A stretch of DNA of 40,700 bases. Source: Eubacteriales bacterium (lineage in GTDB: Bacteria > Bacillota > Clostridia > Lachnospirales > Lachnospiraceae). Positions 1 through 9,754 of this stretch are shown one piece after another (the first letter of the stretch is position 1; every line of letters begins with the position of its first letter). The notes beneath the pieces are model-generated. The model saw only the letters and a list, made by a program, of their open reading frames with translations, had not been told where the DNA came from and did not search any database. The stretch spans positions 1 to 40,700 of the forward strand of contig JAUNSV010000012.1 of assembly GCA_030539055.1 (NCBI GenBank). The letters are read 5' to 3'. The position numbers were made by a program, and so were the translations under genes.

Positions 1-15
1 ATAAATAATTTATAA

Positions 16-2565
16 ATGACAAGAAAAAAAATTATAAAAAATAATAAACAAAAGATTTCTCTTAGAAATGAAGTAATTTTAGTTTCTATTTCTACTATAT
101 CCATTTTTATGTTTTTATCTAATATAAATTTGTGTGGAGCTATAGGCGAATATATAAAAAATTACTTGTTTTTTTTGTTTGGGATTGAGTCTTTTATAGT
201 TCCATTTTTAATCATTATTTTATTTTCTATTACTTTAGATTATTCTAATAATAACAAATTATTGATTTATATTTCTTTTATATTTTTTATATTTTCCACT
301 TCATCATTAATAGAATTATTCTTTCCTGAAAAAGGTGGTGTAGTAGCAATTTTTATAGTTAATTTTCTAATGAATTTTGTAGCTAAAATTGGTTCAATTG
401 TAATTTTATTTGCTATTTGGATTATTAGTATAGTATTTTTAACAAGAAAACCAATTTTTTCTATAATTACCAAAAAAAGTCTTGACACAGGAGATAAAAT
501 TGGAAAGGAAGCTTTAGAAAAAGCTAAAAATGCTAGTACTATTTTTTCAAACAAGGTTCAAAATTTACGAGTAGAACATAAAAAAAATACAATTAATAAT
601 ATCCCTTATGAAAATATGGATAATCAAATTCAAAAGAATTTTGATATTAAAAATGATTCTTCTTTAAAAGAAAACATTTCCTTAAATCTATTTAGATCCA
701 ACACAGAAGCAATTGCAAATGTAAAAGACATAGGAGAAGATTTTCACTTTAATAATGACATACAAAAACCTTATAAAGAATTAGTTGAAAATGAAAAAAA
801 ATTTAATAAAATAAATATTGATAATTCAATTGATAATATAAAATCAATTGAATCTGCAAGTATATTCAATAATGATGCTTTTTTTAAACCATTTGATAAC
901 AAAATAATTAATGATGAAAAAGATTATTTAGAAAAAAATGATACATACAATTCTCTTAAAAACGATAGTTTACATAACTATGATGATACTAATTTATTTA
1001 AAAACGATTATGTGAATGAAATAAAACAAAAAGATGTTGTAAGCAAAAATATAATACATAAAAAAATTGATAATTTTGAACAAACAATTACAAAAAATAT
1101 AAATAAAAAACAATACAAATTCCCACCATTAAATATATTAAATAAAAATATTTCACAAAATAAAATTGATAAAACAATGATTCAAAATACTGCTTTTATT
1201 TTACAAAATACACTAGAACAATTTGGTGTAGGAGCAAAAGTAATTAATGTATCTATAGGCCCTTGTGTTACACGATTTGAATTACAACCAGAAATTGGTG
1301 TACGAGTATCAAAAATTACATCTCTTGAGGATGATTTAAAACTTGCTTTAGCTGCAAAAGAAATTAGAATAGAAGCACCAATACCTGGAAAGCAAGCAAT
1401 AGGTATAGAAATACCAAATAAAGAAAATTCTGTAGTTTATATAGGAGATATTATTAATTCAAAAGAATTTAAAGAATCAAAATCCAAATTAACTATAGCT
1501 CTAGGAAAAGATGTCTCTGGAAATAATATAATATTTGATTTAGCTAAAATGCCTCATATACTAATTGCTGGAGCAACTGGATCTGGAAAATCTATATGTA
1601 TAAATTCAATAATTGTATCTTTAATATATAAGGCTACTCCAGATGAAGTAAAACTTTTGATGATTGATCCAAAAGTAGTTGAACTACAATCTTACAATGG
1701 AATACCACATTTACAAACAGAAGTAATAACTGATCCCAACAAAGCAAAAAGTGCATTGAATTGGGCAGTAGCAGAGATGACTAGAAGATATCAAATTTTT
1801 TCTGAGGCGAATGTAAAAGATTTGGAGGGCTACAATTCTTTTGTATTAGAATATAATTCACAACATGATGAAATAGATCATAAGGAAAAAATGCCTCAAT
1901 TTGTAATAATAATTGATGAATTAGCTGATTTAATGATGGTTGCATCTAAAGAAGTAGAAAATTCAATTGTAAGAATAGCACAATTAGCTCGTGCTTGTGG
2001 AATGCATTTGGTTGTTGCAACACAAAGACCTATGGCTTCTGTAGTAACAGGCTTAATAAAAGCTAATATTCCATCAAGAATAGCATTTGCAGTCTCTTCA
2101 GGACTTGATTCAAGAATAATTCTCGATATGCAAGGTGCAGAAAAATTATTGGGAAAAGGAGATATGCTTTTTTCTCCAAGTGGATCAAATCAACCACTAA
2201 GAGTACAAGGTGGATATGTTTCTGAAATAGAAATAAATAAAATAATACATCTTATTAGAGAAGAAAAAACTATTGTTGAAAATGAAAAAAAAGACCAAAT
2301 AAAAGAGTATATTACTAACGAAGATAGTAATTCTAGTTATAATGATTTAGATGAATTATTTTATCAATGTGGTAAACTAGCAATAGATACTAATCAAGCT
2401 TCTGCTGGTAATTTTCAAAGAAAATTTAAAATAGGATTTAATCGTGCTGCAAGAATAATAGATGAATTAGAAAAAGAAAATGTTGTTGGTATTCAAGAGG
2501 GTAAAAAACCAAGAGAAGTATTAATGTCTTTAGAAGAATTCAATCAAAAATTCAAAGGAGAATAA
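16..2565 (+). CDS. ftsK: DNA translocase FtsK/SpoIIIE
   Basis: This is an ATP-driven double-stranded DNA translocase that moves chromosomal DNA through the division septum. The 849-residue protein has about four hydrophobic membrane segments in residues 20-145, then a long Asn/Lys-rich low-complexity linker (about 160-375). The motor domain carries a Walker A motif GATGSGKS at 519-526 and a Walker B motif ending in IIIDE near 631-635. A C-terminal winged-helix gamma domain (about 783-849, with KIGFNRAARI) would read the orienting DNA sequences. The full family architecture is present. Only 15 bases precede the ATG and no ribosome binding site is visible in them, so the start is the least certain part. 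Its stop overlaps the murE start by one base. The sequence does not separate a vegetative FtsK from a sporulation SpoIIIE. Confidence 0.95.
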   Translation: MTRKKIIKNNKQKISLRNEVILVSISTISIFMFLSNINLCGAIGEYIKNYLFFLFGIESFIVPFLIIILFSITLDYSNNNKLLIYISFIFFIFSTSSLIELFFPEKGGVVAIFIVNFLMNFVAKIGSIVILFAIWIISIVFLTRKPIFSIITKKSLDTGDKIGKEALEKAKNASTIFSNKVQNLRVEHKKNTINNIPYENMDNQIQKNFDIKNDSSLKENISLNLFRSNTEAIANVKDIGEDFHFNNDIQKPYKELVENEKKFNKINIDNSIDNIKSIESASIFNNDAFFKPFDNKIINDEKDYLEKNDTYNSLKNDSLHNYDDTNLFKNDYVNEIKQKDVVSKNIIHKKIDNFEQTITKNINKKQYKFPPLNILNKNISQNKIDKTMIQNTAFILQNTLEQFGVGAKVINVSIGPCVTRFELQPEIGVRVSKITSLEDDLKLALAAKEIRIEAPIPGKQAIGIEIPNKENSVVYIGDIINSKEFKESKSKLTIALGKDVSGNNIIFDLAKMPHILIAGATGSGKSICINSIIVSLIYKATPDEVKLLMIDPKVVELQSYNGIPHLQTEVITDPNKAKSALNWAVAEMTRRYQIFSEANVKDLEGYNSFVLEYNSQHDEIDHKEKMPQFVIIIDELADLMMVASKEVENSIVRIAQLARACGMHLVVATQRPMASVVTGLIKANIPSRIAFAVSSGLDSRIILDMQGAEKLLGKGDMLFSPSGSNQPLRVQGGYVSEIEINKIIHLIREEKTIVENEKKDQIKEYITNEDSNSSYNDLDELFYQCGKLAIDTNQASAGNFQRKFKIGFNRAARIIDELEKENVVGIQEGKKPREVLMSLEEFNQKFKGE

Positions 2566-4046
2566 TGTTTAAATTAATTGATTTAATAAAAAATATTGAT
2601 TATGAAATAATTCAAGGAAATGTATCAAATATTTTAGTAGAAGAAATAGTATATGATAATCGTAAAGTTGTAAATGATTCTCTTTTTATTTGTATAAAAG
2701 GAGCAAGATATGATACTCATTCAAATATAAAAGAATTATATGACAAAGGATGCAAAGTATTTATAGTAGAAAGGGAAGTACCTTTAAATAATATAGAGAA
2801 TGCGATAATTATTAAAGTAGAAAATTCTCGTTTGGCTTTGGCATTAATCTCTTGTGAGAGATATAATAATCCATCTAAAAAATTAGTTATGATAGGTATT
2901 ACTGGTACAAAAGGTAAAACTTCAACAGCAAAAATTATTTGTAATGCATTAGAAAATAATGGTTATAATGTTGGAATGATAGGCACATTAGGTATATTTT
3001 ACAATGGTAAATATTTTGACTCTGGGAATACTACTCCTGAATCAAATGTATTACAATTCTATTTAAATGAAATGCTTAATAACAATGTTACTCATGTAGT
3101 AATGGAATGTTCATCACAAGGTTTTATGATGCATAGAGTAGATGGAATTGAATATGACTATTCTATTTTTACTAATATTACACCAGATCACATTGGTGAA
3201 AATGAACATAAAGATTTTGATGAATATTTTTATTATAAGAAAAAAATATTTGATCAATCTAAATGCACTTTTATAAATCAAGATAATGAACACTTTGAAG
3301 AAATAAAAAGATATGTTGAATATAAAAATATAGAATATTATACTTATAGCATTGATAAAGAATCAGATATTAAAGTGAATGATATAAAATACATTCAATC
3401 AGATAATTTTGTTGGTATAGGATTTACACTATCAGGATTATACGAGGATGAATATGAATTAGCTTTGCCTGGAAAGTACAATATATATAATGCTTTGGCT
3501 GCTATAACAGTTTGTAAAAAAATTGGTATAAAAAAAGAGATTATTCAAAAAACTCTTAAAAATATTAAAATTGATGGCAGAATGGAAGTAGTATATGCAT
3601 CAAAAAAATATAAAATATTAGTTGATTATGCCCACAATCCCGTATCAATGGAAAATTTACTAATAACTCTTAGAGAGTATAATCCAAAAAGATTAGTTGT
3701 TGTATTTGGATGTGGTGGGAATAGGGCAAAAGAAAGAAGATTTGGTATGGGTAGAGTTGCAGCAAAAATGGCGGATTTATCTATTTTAACTGCAGATAAT
3801 TCAAGATATGAAAAAACTGAGGATATTATTAATGACATAAAATCAACACTTGTTCCAGAGGGTGGAAAATATATAGAAGTACTCGATAGACGATTAGCTA
3901 TAGAGTATGTAATTAAAAATGCCAAAGAAGGTGATTTAATAGCAGTTATAGGAAAAGGGCATGAAGACTACAATGAAGCAAATGGACAAAGAACTCATTT
4001 TTTAGATAAGGAAGAAATATTAAAAGTTGTTGAAAAAATACGCTAG
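2565..4046 (+). CDS. murE: UDP-N-acetylmuramyl-tripeptide synthetase MurE
   Basis: MurE is the cytoplasmic ligase that adds the third amino acid to UDP-MurNAc-L-Ala-D-Glu in peptidoglycan synthesis. Visible features are the ATP-binding loop GITGTKGKTSTAK, the Mur ligase segment with MECSSQG and TPDHIGENEH, and the C-terminal GKGHEDY motif. Length (493 aa) is normal. The residues that select the amino acid read D411-N-S-R414, where meso-diaminopimelate enzymes usually have DNPR. The retained Arg favours diaminopimelate, but the Pro to Ser change leaves this as inference. The ATG overlaps the ftsK stop (TAATG) and is preceded by AAAGGAG, so translation is probably coupled. The 3' end overlaps priA by 20 bases. 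Confidence 0.95.
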   Translation: MFKLIDLIKNIDYEIIQGNVSNILVEEIVYDNRKVVNDSLFICIKGARYDTHSNIKELYDKGCKVFIVEREVPLNNIENAIIIKVENSRLALALISCERYNNPSKKLVMIGITGTKGKTSTAKIICNALENNGYNVGMIGTLGIFYNGKYFDSGNTTPESNVLQFYLNEMLNNNVTHVVMECSSQGFMMHRVDGIEYDYSIFTNITPDHIGENEHKDFDEYFYYKKKIFDQSKCTFINQDNEHFEEIKRYVEYKNIEYYTYSIDKESDIKVNDIKYIQSDNFVGIGFTLSGLYEDEYELALPGKYNIYNALAAITVCKKIGIKKEIIQKTLKNIKIDGRMEVVYASKKYKILVDYAHNPVSMENLLITLREYNPKRLVVVFGCGGNRAKERRFGMGRVAAKMADLSILTADNSRYEKTEDIINDIKSTLVPEGGKYIEVLDRRLAIEYVIKNAKEGDLIAVIGKGHEDYNEANGQRTHFLDKEEILKVVEKIR

Positions 4047-6048
4047 TATAATAATAGATATTACTAACGAAGCGGTCGATAGACCGTTTTATTATTTTAT
4101 TCCCTTAAATTTAAATAATCAAATATCAATAGGGACAAAAGTATTGGTACCTTTTGGCAATTCTAATAATTTAAAAGAGGGCTTTGTAATATCCATATTA
4201 AACGAAGACGAAGTATTATTTGATAAAGAAAAAATCAAAGAAATAAATAATATAGCAAAAAATAAAATTTCAATAAACGATATATTATTAAAAATGGCTA
4301 TTTATATGTCAAAAGAATACTTATGCCCATTAAATTTATGTTTAAAAACTGTGCTTCAAGTTAAAAGAACAATAAGGAAGAATATTAGACAAATTGATAT
4401 TTCAAAATATTATGAAGAAAACACAGACACTTCACTAAATAAAAAACATATTTTAAATGAAGAACAAAATAAATGTAAAAATGATATTTTATTAGATATA
4501 AATAAAGAAAAATTTTCATACAATTTATTATATGGGATCACTGGCTCTGGTAAAACAGAAGTATATATGTCTATAATAAATGAAGTAATAAAAATGAATA
4601 AAAAAGTCATTATCCTTATTCCAGAAATTTCATTAACATATCAAACGGTTATAAGGTTATCAAAAAGGTTTATTGGAAAAGTAGCTATTATTCATTCAAA
4701 AATGAGTGAGGGAGAAAAATTTATTCAATATGAGAAATGCATTAATAATGAAATAGATATACTAGTTGGTCCTAGATCTGCTATATTTGCACCTTTTGAA
4801 AATTTAGGATTAATAATTATAGATGAAGAACATGATAGATCATATATTTCTGAAACATCTCCTCGTTATAATACAATAGATTTAGCAGAATTTAGAGCGA
4901 AAAGTCAAAATGCTACACTCCTTTTAGGCTCTGCTACTCCTTCATTAAAAACTTATACAAGAGCATTAAATGGTGAAATAAGTATTCATAAATTAACAAA
5001 AAGAGCAAGTAATCAAAGTCAATTAGCAAAAACTTATGTAGTTGATTTAAGAGATGAATTTAAAAATAAAAATAAATCTCCATTTTCAAAAATTTTAAAT
5101 AATCTAATATTAGAAAAATTAGAAAAAAAAGAACAAATTATACTATTTATGAATAGGAGAGGATATTCTAATCTAATTAATTGTCGTAGTTGTGGTCATA
5201 CTATTAAATGCCCTCATTGCTCTGTAGCCTTAACAGTTCATAAAAATTCTTTATTAAAATGTCATTATTGTGGATACGAAATAAAAGAACCTCTTTTTTG
5301 CCCTGAGTGTAAATCGCCACATATTGGTACATTTGGTATGGGAACTGAAAAATTAGAAACATATGTTAAAAAAAATTACCCAAAAGCTAGAGTTCTTAGA
5401 ATGGATGCTGATACTACTCAAAAAAAAGGATCCCTAGATAAGATTATAGAAAAATTCAGAAATAAAGAAGCAGATATTTTAATAGGAACTCAAATGATAG
5501 TAAAGGGGCATGATTTTCCAAATGTAAGTTTAGTTGGAATTATGGCTGCAGATATGTCATTATATATACCTGATTATAAGTCATCAGAGCTCACTTTTCA
5601 ATTAATTACTCAATGCTCTGGAAGATCAGGAAGATCAATTGAGGGTGATGTAGTAATTCAAACTTATGATCCAGATCATTATGCTATTGAATATGCATCA
5701 AATCAAGACTATGAAAAATTTTATCAATGTGAAATTGAATTTCGTAAAATGTTAAATTATCCTCCATTTATTTATCTTCTTTCAATTGAAATTTCTTGTT
5801 TAGATGAATCATATTTAAATATTTTTATTAAAAATATAAAGGCATATTTAATTAAAAATATTAAAGATGTAGATATTTTTGGTCCATCAAATGCAAATAT
5901 ATATAAAATTAAAGATGTATATAGAAAAATGATTTATATTAAAGGAAAAAATAAAGAAGAATTAAAAATAATAAGAAATGATTTAAATTCATATATTAAA
6001 TCAAAGAATGATAAATCGTATATAAAATGCAATTTCAATATTGAATAA
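4027..6048 (+). CDS. priA: Primosomal protein N' (PriA helicase)
   Basis: PriA is the superfamily 2 helicase that reloads the replisome at stalled or broken forks. The N-terminal DNA-binding part begins with the family-typical KYASIIID...DRPFYYFIP. It is followed by Walker A (GITGSGKTE), the DEEH box, and the Cys-rich zinc module (CRSCG, CPHC, CHYCG, CPEC) inserted in the helicase domain. The C-terminal helicase motifs include GTQMIVKGHDFP and QCSGRSGR. At 673 aa it is shorter than many homologues but complete in motif order. The start is a TTG (4027, with a second TTG at 4030) inside the end of murE. No ATG lies nearby and the conserved N terminus begins immediately, so a TTG start is the best reading. 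Confidence 0.93.
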   Translation: MLKKYASIIIDITNEAVDRPFYYFIPLNLNNQISIGTKVLVPFGNSNNLKEGFVISILNEDEVLFDKEKIKEINNIAKNKISINDILLKMAIYMSKEYLCPLNLCLKTVLQVKRTIRKNIRQIDISKYYEENTDTSLNKKHILNEEQNKCKNDILLDINKEKFSYNLLYGITGSGKTEVYMSIINEVIKMNKKVIILIPEISLTYQTVIRLSKRFIGKVAIIHSKMSEGEKFIQYEKCINNEIDILVGPRSAIFAPFENLGLIIIDEEHDRSYISETSPRYNTIDLAEFRAKSQNATLLLGSATPSLKTYTRALNGEISIHKLTKRASNQSQLAKTYVVDLRDEFKNKNKSPFSKILNNLILEKLEKKEQIILFMNRRGYSNLINCRSCGHTIKCPHCSVALTVHKNSLLKCHYCGYEIKEPLFCPECKSPHIGTFGMGTEKLETYVKKNYPKARVLRMDADTTQKKGSLDKIIEKFRNKEADILIGTQMIVKGHDFPNVSLVGIMAADMSLYIPDYKSSELTFQLITQCSGRSGRSIEGDVVIQTYDPDHYAIEYASNQDYEKFYQCEIEFRKMLNYPPFIYLLSIEISCLDESYLNIFIKNIKAYLIKNIKDVDIFGPSNANIYKIKDVYRKMIYIKGKNKEELKIIRNDLNSYIKSKNDKSYIKCNFNIE

Positions 6049-6059
6049 AGGAGATTATT

Positions 6060-7808
6060 TTGATTAAAACCATTATAAAATCAATAAGAGAATATAAAAC
6101 TACTTCTATATTATCTTCTGTAACAGTAACAATCGAAGTATTTGTAGAAATATTAATTCCTTTTTGTATGGCAAATTTAATAGATAGAGGAATTGAGGGA
6201 TCGAATATTTCTTATGTAAATAAATATGGATTATATTTAGTTATATTATCGTTAATTCAAATTACTTTTGGAATTATTTCTGGAAGATTTGCATCAAAAG
6301 CAAGTGCTGGTTTCGCATCAAATTTAAGAGATGATGTATTTGATAAGATTCAAACATTTTCTTTTTTGAACATAGATAAATTTTCATCTGGATCTTTAGT
6401 AAGTAGACTTACAACAGATATTTCTAATATTCAACAAGCTTTTCAAATGACTATTAGAATGGCTGTTCGTGGTGTTATAATGCTTATTTTTTCTATTATA
6501 GCTGCATTTATTGTCAGCAAAGAAATTGCTATAATCTTTTTTATTATTGCACCAATTATCGGACTAGCATTTTTTATTTTAACAAAAATTGCTTTTCCAT
6601 TATTTGAGAAAATGTTTAGAGGATATGATGATTTAAATAATATTTTATCTGAAAATTTACGAGGAATAAGAGTTGTAAAGACTTTTAATAGAGAAAAATT
6701 TGAAGAAAAAAAATTTAAAATATTATCTGGATTTATTTATGGAGTAGGATTAAAAGCAGAACGATTAACTGCACTTTGGGATCCTATTATGAATATAGCT
6801 ATGTATTCAACTTCTGTTTTAATACTTTACCTTGGTGCAAAAGAAATCATTGCTTCTGGTAATCTGTCTTCTCTTGGACTTACAACAGGTAGCCTTATGA
6901 GTTTAATTACTTATAGCATTCAAATATTAATGAGTTTAATGATGATATCATTTGTTTTTGTAATGCTAATTATTGCAAGTACATCAATGAAAAGAATTAT
7001 AGAAATATTTGATGAAAAACCAAATATTTGTAATCCTATTAATCCTATTTATGAAGTAAATGACGGTTCTATTACTTTTAATAATGTATCATTTTCATAT
7101 AATGTACATGCAAACAAAAATGTATTAAGTAATATTAATTTACATATTAATCAAGGAGAGATGATAGGGATAATGGGAAGCACTGGTTCATCAAAATCTT
7201 CCTTAGTAAATTTAATACCAAGATTATATGATGTTATTGATGGTGAAATATTAGTTGGTAATGTAGATGTTAGAAAATATGATATTAAAACTTTAAGATC
7301 TCAAATTGGTATGGTCTTACAAAAAAATATATTATTTAAAGGTACAATAAAAAGTAATTTAGAATTTGGAAAACAAAATTTAACTGAAAATGAAATAAAT
7401 GAAGCTTTAAAAATTGCTTGTTGTGAAAGTTTTATAAAAGAAAATGATAATAAGAGTGAGATAATAGTTGAACAATCAGGTGGTAATTTTTCTGGTGGGC
7501 AAAAACAGCGTTTATGTATAGCAAGAGCTTTAGTTAAAAAGCCCAAAATATTAATTTTTGATGATTCAACATCAGCTGTAGACACAAAAACAGATGCTAA
7601 AATTAGAGAATCAATTAGATCTTTTTTACCAGAAACTACTAAAATTATTATTGCTCAAAGAATTTCATCAATTAAAGACTGTGATCGAATAATAGTAATG
7701 GAAGATGGAAGAATTGTAAATATTGGAACTCATAATGAATTATTACAAACTTCACCAATATATAAAGAAACATATTATTTACAATTAGAAAGTGGGCTAA
7801 CAGAATGA
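6060..7808 (+). CDS. ABC exporter subunit with degenerate ATPase site (half-transporter 1)
   Basis: This is an ABC transporter with the exporter fold: six membrane segments (about 1-310) fused to a nucleotide-binding domain. The ATPase residues are non-canonical. Walker A reads GSTGSSKS (373-380), with Ser for the last Gly. The Walker B Glu is Asp (D501-D502). The switch His is Gln (Q533, AQR). The signature SGGQ is intact. This pattern is that of the inactive-site partner in heterodimeric exporters such as TM287/288 or BmrCD. The start is a TTG, placed by an AAAGGAG seven bases upstream. The stop overlaps the next gene by four bases, as expected for subunits made together. The substrate is unknown; drugs, peptides or lipids are all possible. 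Confidence 0.9.
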   Translation: MIKTIIKSIREYKTTSILSSVTVTIEVFVEILIPFCMANLIDRGIEGSNISYVNKYGLYLVILSLIQITFGIISGRFASKASAGFASNLRDDVFDKIQTFSFLNIDKFSSGSLVSRLTTDISNIQQAFQMTIRMAVRGVIMLIFSIIAAFIVSKEIAIIFFIIAPIIGLAFFILTKIAFPLFEKMFRGYDDLNNILSENLRGIRVVKTFNREKFEEKKFKILSGFIYGVGLKAERLTALWDPIMNIAMYSTSVLILYLGAKEIIASGNLSSLGLTTGSLMSLITYSIQILMSLMMISFVFVMLIIASTSMKRIIEIFDEKPNICNPINPIYEVNDGSITFNNVSFSYNVHANKNVLSNINLHINQGEMIGIMGSTGSSKSSLVNLIPRLYDVIDGEILVGNVDVRKYDIKTLRSQIGMVLQKNILFKGTIKSNLEFGKQNLTENEINEALKIACCESFIKENDNKSEIIVEQSGGNFSGGQKQRLCIARALVKKPKILIFDDSTSAVDTKTDAKIRESIRSFLPETTKIIIAQRISSIKDCDRIIVMEDGRIVNIGTHNELLQTSPIYKETYYLQLESGLTE

Positions 7809-9619
7809 AAATGAAAAATAAGAAAAATATACAAAATAATGTTTTTGATAAAGGTATAATAATAAGACTATTCTCTTATTTAAAACCTTATCATATAAAA
7901 ATTATTACAATTATTGTCGCTATTATTATTTCTTCTTTAGTTAGTGTATACACCTCTTTATATATACAAGTAGTAATTGATGATTATATTTATCCTTTAT
8001 TAGCTAGTAATAACCCTGATTTTACTTTATTTATTCATTCAATTATTAGATATGCTATTATTTTATTAATTGGTGTAATTACTAGCTTAATTTTTCATAT
8101 GATGATGGTAAATGTATCTCAAAGTGTTTTAAAAGATTTAAGAGATGAAATGTTTTCAAAGATGCAATATTTTCCTATATCTTATTTTGATACAAATTCA
8201 CACGGTGATTTAATGTCGCATTTTACTAATGATATAGATGCATTACGCGAATTAATAGGAAGAACTGTAAGTGCTATTTTTACATCAATACTTACAATTA
8301 TTTTTGTATTTTTTTCTATGCTTTTAACAAGTATAAATCTTACAATTATTATATTAGTATGTATTACTATGATAATAATATATTCGGGATATTTAGCAAA
8401 AAAATCTGGAGAACATTTTTTTAAATCTCAAGATGCTATAGCTGCCTTAGATGGTTTTGTAGAAGAAATGATCAATGGAGCAAAAGAAATAAAAGTTTTT
8501 TGTTATGAAGAAAAAAATAAAAACAATTTTAATGATAGAAATATACTATGGAAAGAACAAGTTACAAAAGCAAATACTTATGCTTCAATCATTTTTCCAT
8601 CTATGGCAGGTTTTGGTAATTTATTATATGTTTTAATAGCAATTATTGGTGCATTTTTTGCAATTAATTCTTTTCCAAATTTTTCATTAAAAGGTATTAA
8701 TATATTATCTTTAGGTATGATTGCTTCTTTTTTATCTTTAACAAAAAGTTTTGTAAGACCAATTTCTGAAGTATCTGCACAAATGAATACTATAATTCAA
8801 GGTTTATCAGGTGCAAATAGAATATTTAAATTCTTAGATCAAAAATTTGAAATTGATGATGGTACTATAGACATAAAAAAAGAAGATGTAAAAGGTGCTA
8901 TAGTTTTTAATAATGTAAATTTTTCATATGACAATAATAAACAGATTTTAAAAAATATTTCATTGTATGCAAAACCTGGACAAAAAATTGCTTTAGTAGG
9001 ACATACTGGAGCTGGAAAAACTACTATTACAAATTTAATTAATAGATTTTATGATATTAATTCAGGAGAAATATTATATGATGGCATAAATATAAAAAAT
9101 ATTACAAAATATTCTTTAAGAAATTCCTTGGCTATTGTTTTACAAGATGTAAATTTGTTTACTGGAAGTGTTATGGATAATATAAGATATGGAAACTTAA
9201 ATGCAAGCGATGAAGAATGTATTAAAGCAGCTAAAATGGCTAATGCTTCATCATTTATAGAAATGTTACCAGATGGTTATAATACTCTTATTACAGGAGG
9301 TGGATCTTCATTATCACAAGGTCAAAGGCAATTGATTTCTATAGCTAGAGCATTAGTTGCAGATCCAGAAGTATTAATACTTGATGAAGCAACTTCTTCT
9401 ATAGATACTAGAACAGAACAATTGATATCTAATGGTATGGATACTTTAATGAATGGAAGAACAGTACTAGTAATTGCACATAGACTTTCTACTATTAAAA
9501 ATGCAAAAGCAATACTTGTAATGGAAAATGGAGAAATAATTGAAAGAGGAGATCATGAGACTCTTATGAATTTAAAAGGTAAATATTACGAATTATATTC
9601 AGGGAGTAAAACAATATAA
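7805..9619 (+). CDS. ABC exporter subunit with canonical ATPase residues (half-transporter 2)
   Basis: This is the partner of the preceding half-transporter, overlapping it by ATGA. The 604-residue protein has six membrane segments in about residues 30-330, then an ATPase domain with Walker A GHTGAGKT (399-406), Walker B LDE (D527, E528) and switch His559 (AHR), all canonical. Its signature is LSQGQ rather than LSGGQ. In known heterodimers the subunit with the good Walker residues tends to carry the altered signature, so the consensus site is completed by the SGGQ of the other subunit. The two proteins therefore complement each other. Together they probably form one membrane exporter; the direction is inferred from the fold and the cargo cannot be told. 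Confidence 0.92.
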   Translation: MKMKNKKNIQNNVFDKGIIIRLFSYLKPYHIKIITIIVAIIISSLVSVYTSLYIQVVIDDYIYPLLASNNPDFTLFIHSIIRYAIILLIGVITSLIFHMMMVNVSQSVLKDLRDEMFSKMQYFPISYFDTNSHGDLMSHFTNDIDALRELIGRTVSAIFTSILTIIFVFFSMLLTSINLTIIILVCITMIIIYSGYLAKKSGEHFFKSQDAIAALDGFVEEMINGAKEIKVFCYEEKNKNNFNDRNILWKEQVTKANTYASIIFPSMAGFGNLLYVLIAIIGAFFAINSFPNFSLKGINILSLGMIASFLSLTKSFVRPISEVSAQMNTIIQGLSGANRIFKFLDQKFEIDDGTIDIKKEDVKGAIVFNNVNFSYDNNKQILKNISLYAKPGQKIALVGHTGAGKTTITNLINRFYDINSGEILYDGINIKNITKYSLRNSLAIVLQDVNLFTGSVMDNIRYGNLNASDEECIKAAKMANASSFIEMLPDGYNTLITGGGSSLSQGQRQLISIARALVADPEVLILDEATSSIDTRTEQLISNGMDTLMNGRTVLVIAHRLSTIKNAKAILVMENGEIIERGDHETLMNLKGKYYELYSGSKTI

Positions 9620-9638
9620 AAAGTGAAATATCTGTGAA

Positions 9639-9665
9639 TTAGCACTCAATGCTTGACAGTGCTAA
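9639..9665 (+). promoter_or_regulatory. CIRCE operator (HrcA site) of clpB
   Basis: The inverted repeat TTAGCACTC-N9-CAGTGCTAA differs from the CIRCE consensus (TTAGCACTC-N9-GAGTGCTAA) at one position, the first base of the right arm. CIRCE is bound by the heat-shock repressor HrcA. Its right arm shares bases with the -35 box of the clpB promoter, so bound repressor should block RNA polymerase. hrcA itself is not in the window. Confidence 0.9.
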
Positions 9666-9681
9666 TAATTTATGATATAAT
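9653..9681 (+). promoter_or_regulatory. Promoter of clpB (sigma-A type)
   Basis: A perfect -35 TTGACA (9653-9658) and a perfect -10 TATAAT (9676-9681) are separated by 17 bp. The -35 box lies inside the CIRCE element. Transcription should start near 9688, directly before a long hairpin in the leader. Confidence 0.88.
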
Positions 9682-9691
9682 ACAACTAAAT

Positions 9692-9733
9692 AAACAACTT
9701 AGTCTTAGCGAATGTTAGGACTAAGTTGTTTTT
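9692..9733 (+). promoter_or_regulatory. Leader hairpin of clpB mRNA, terminator-like
   Basis: A 12-13 bp perfect stem pairs AACAACTTAGTC (9693-9704) with GACTAAGTTGTT (9719-9730) and is followed by a short run of T (9729-9733). It occupies the predicted very 5' end of the clpB transcript and ends 7 bases before the AAGGAGG at 9741. It may protect the 5' end of the mRNA or act as an attenuator. Which of these is true cannot be read from the sequence. Confidence 0.7.
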
Positions 9734-9754
9734 AAGAAAAAAGGAGGTTATATT

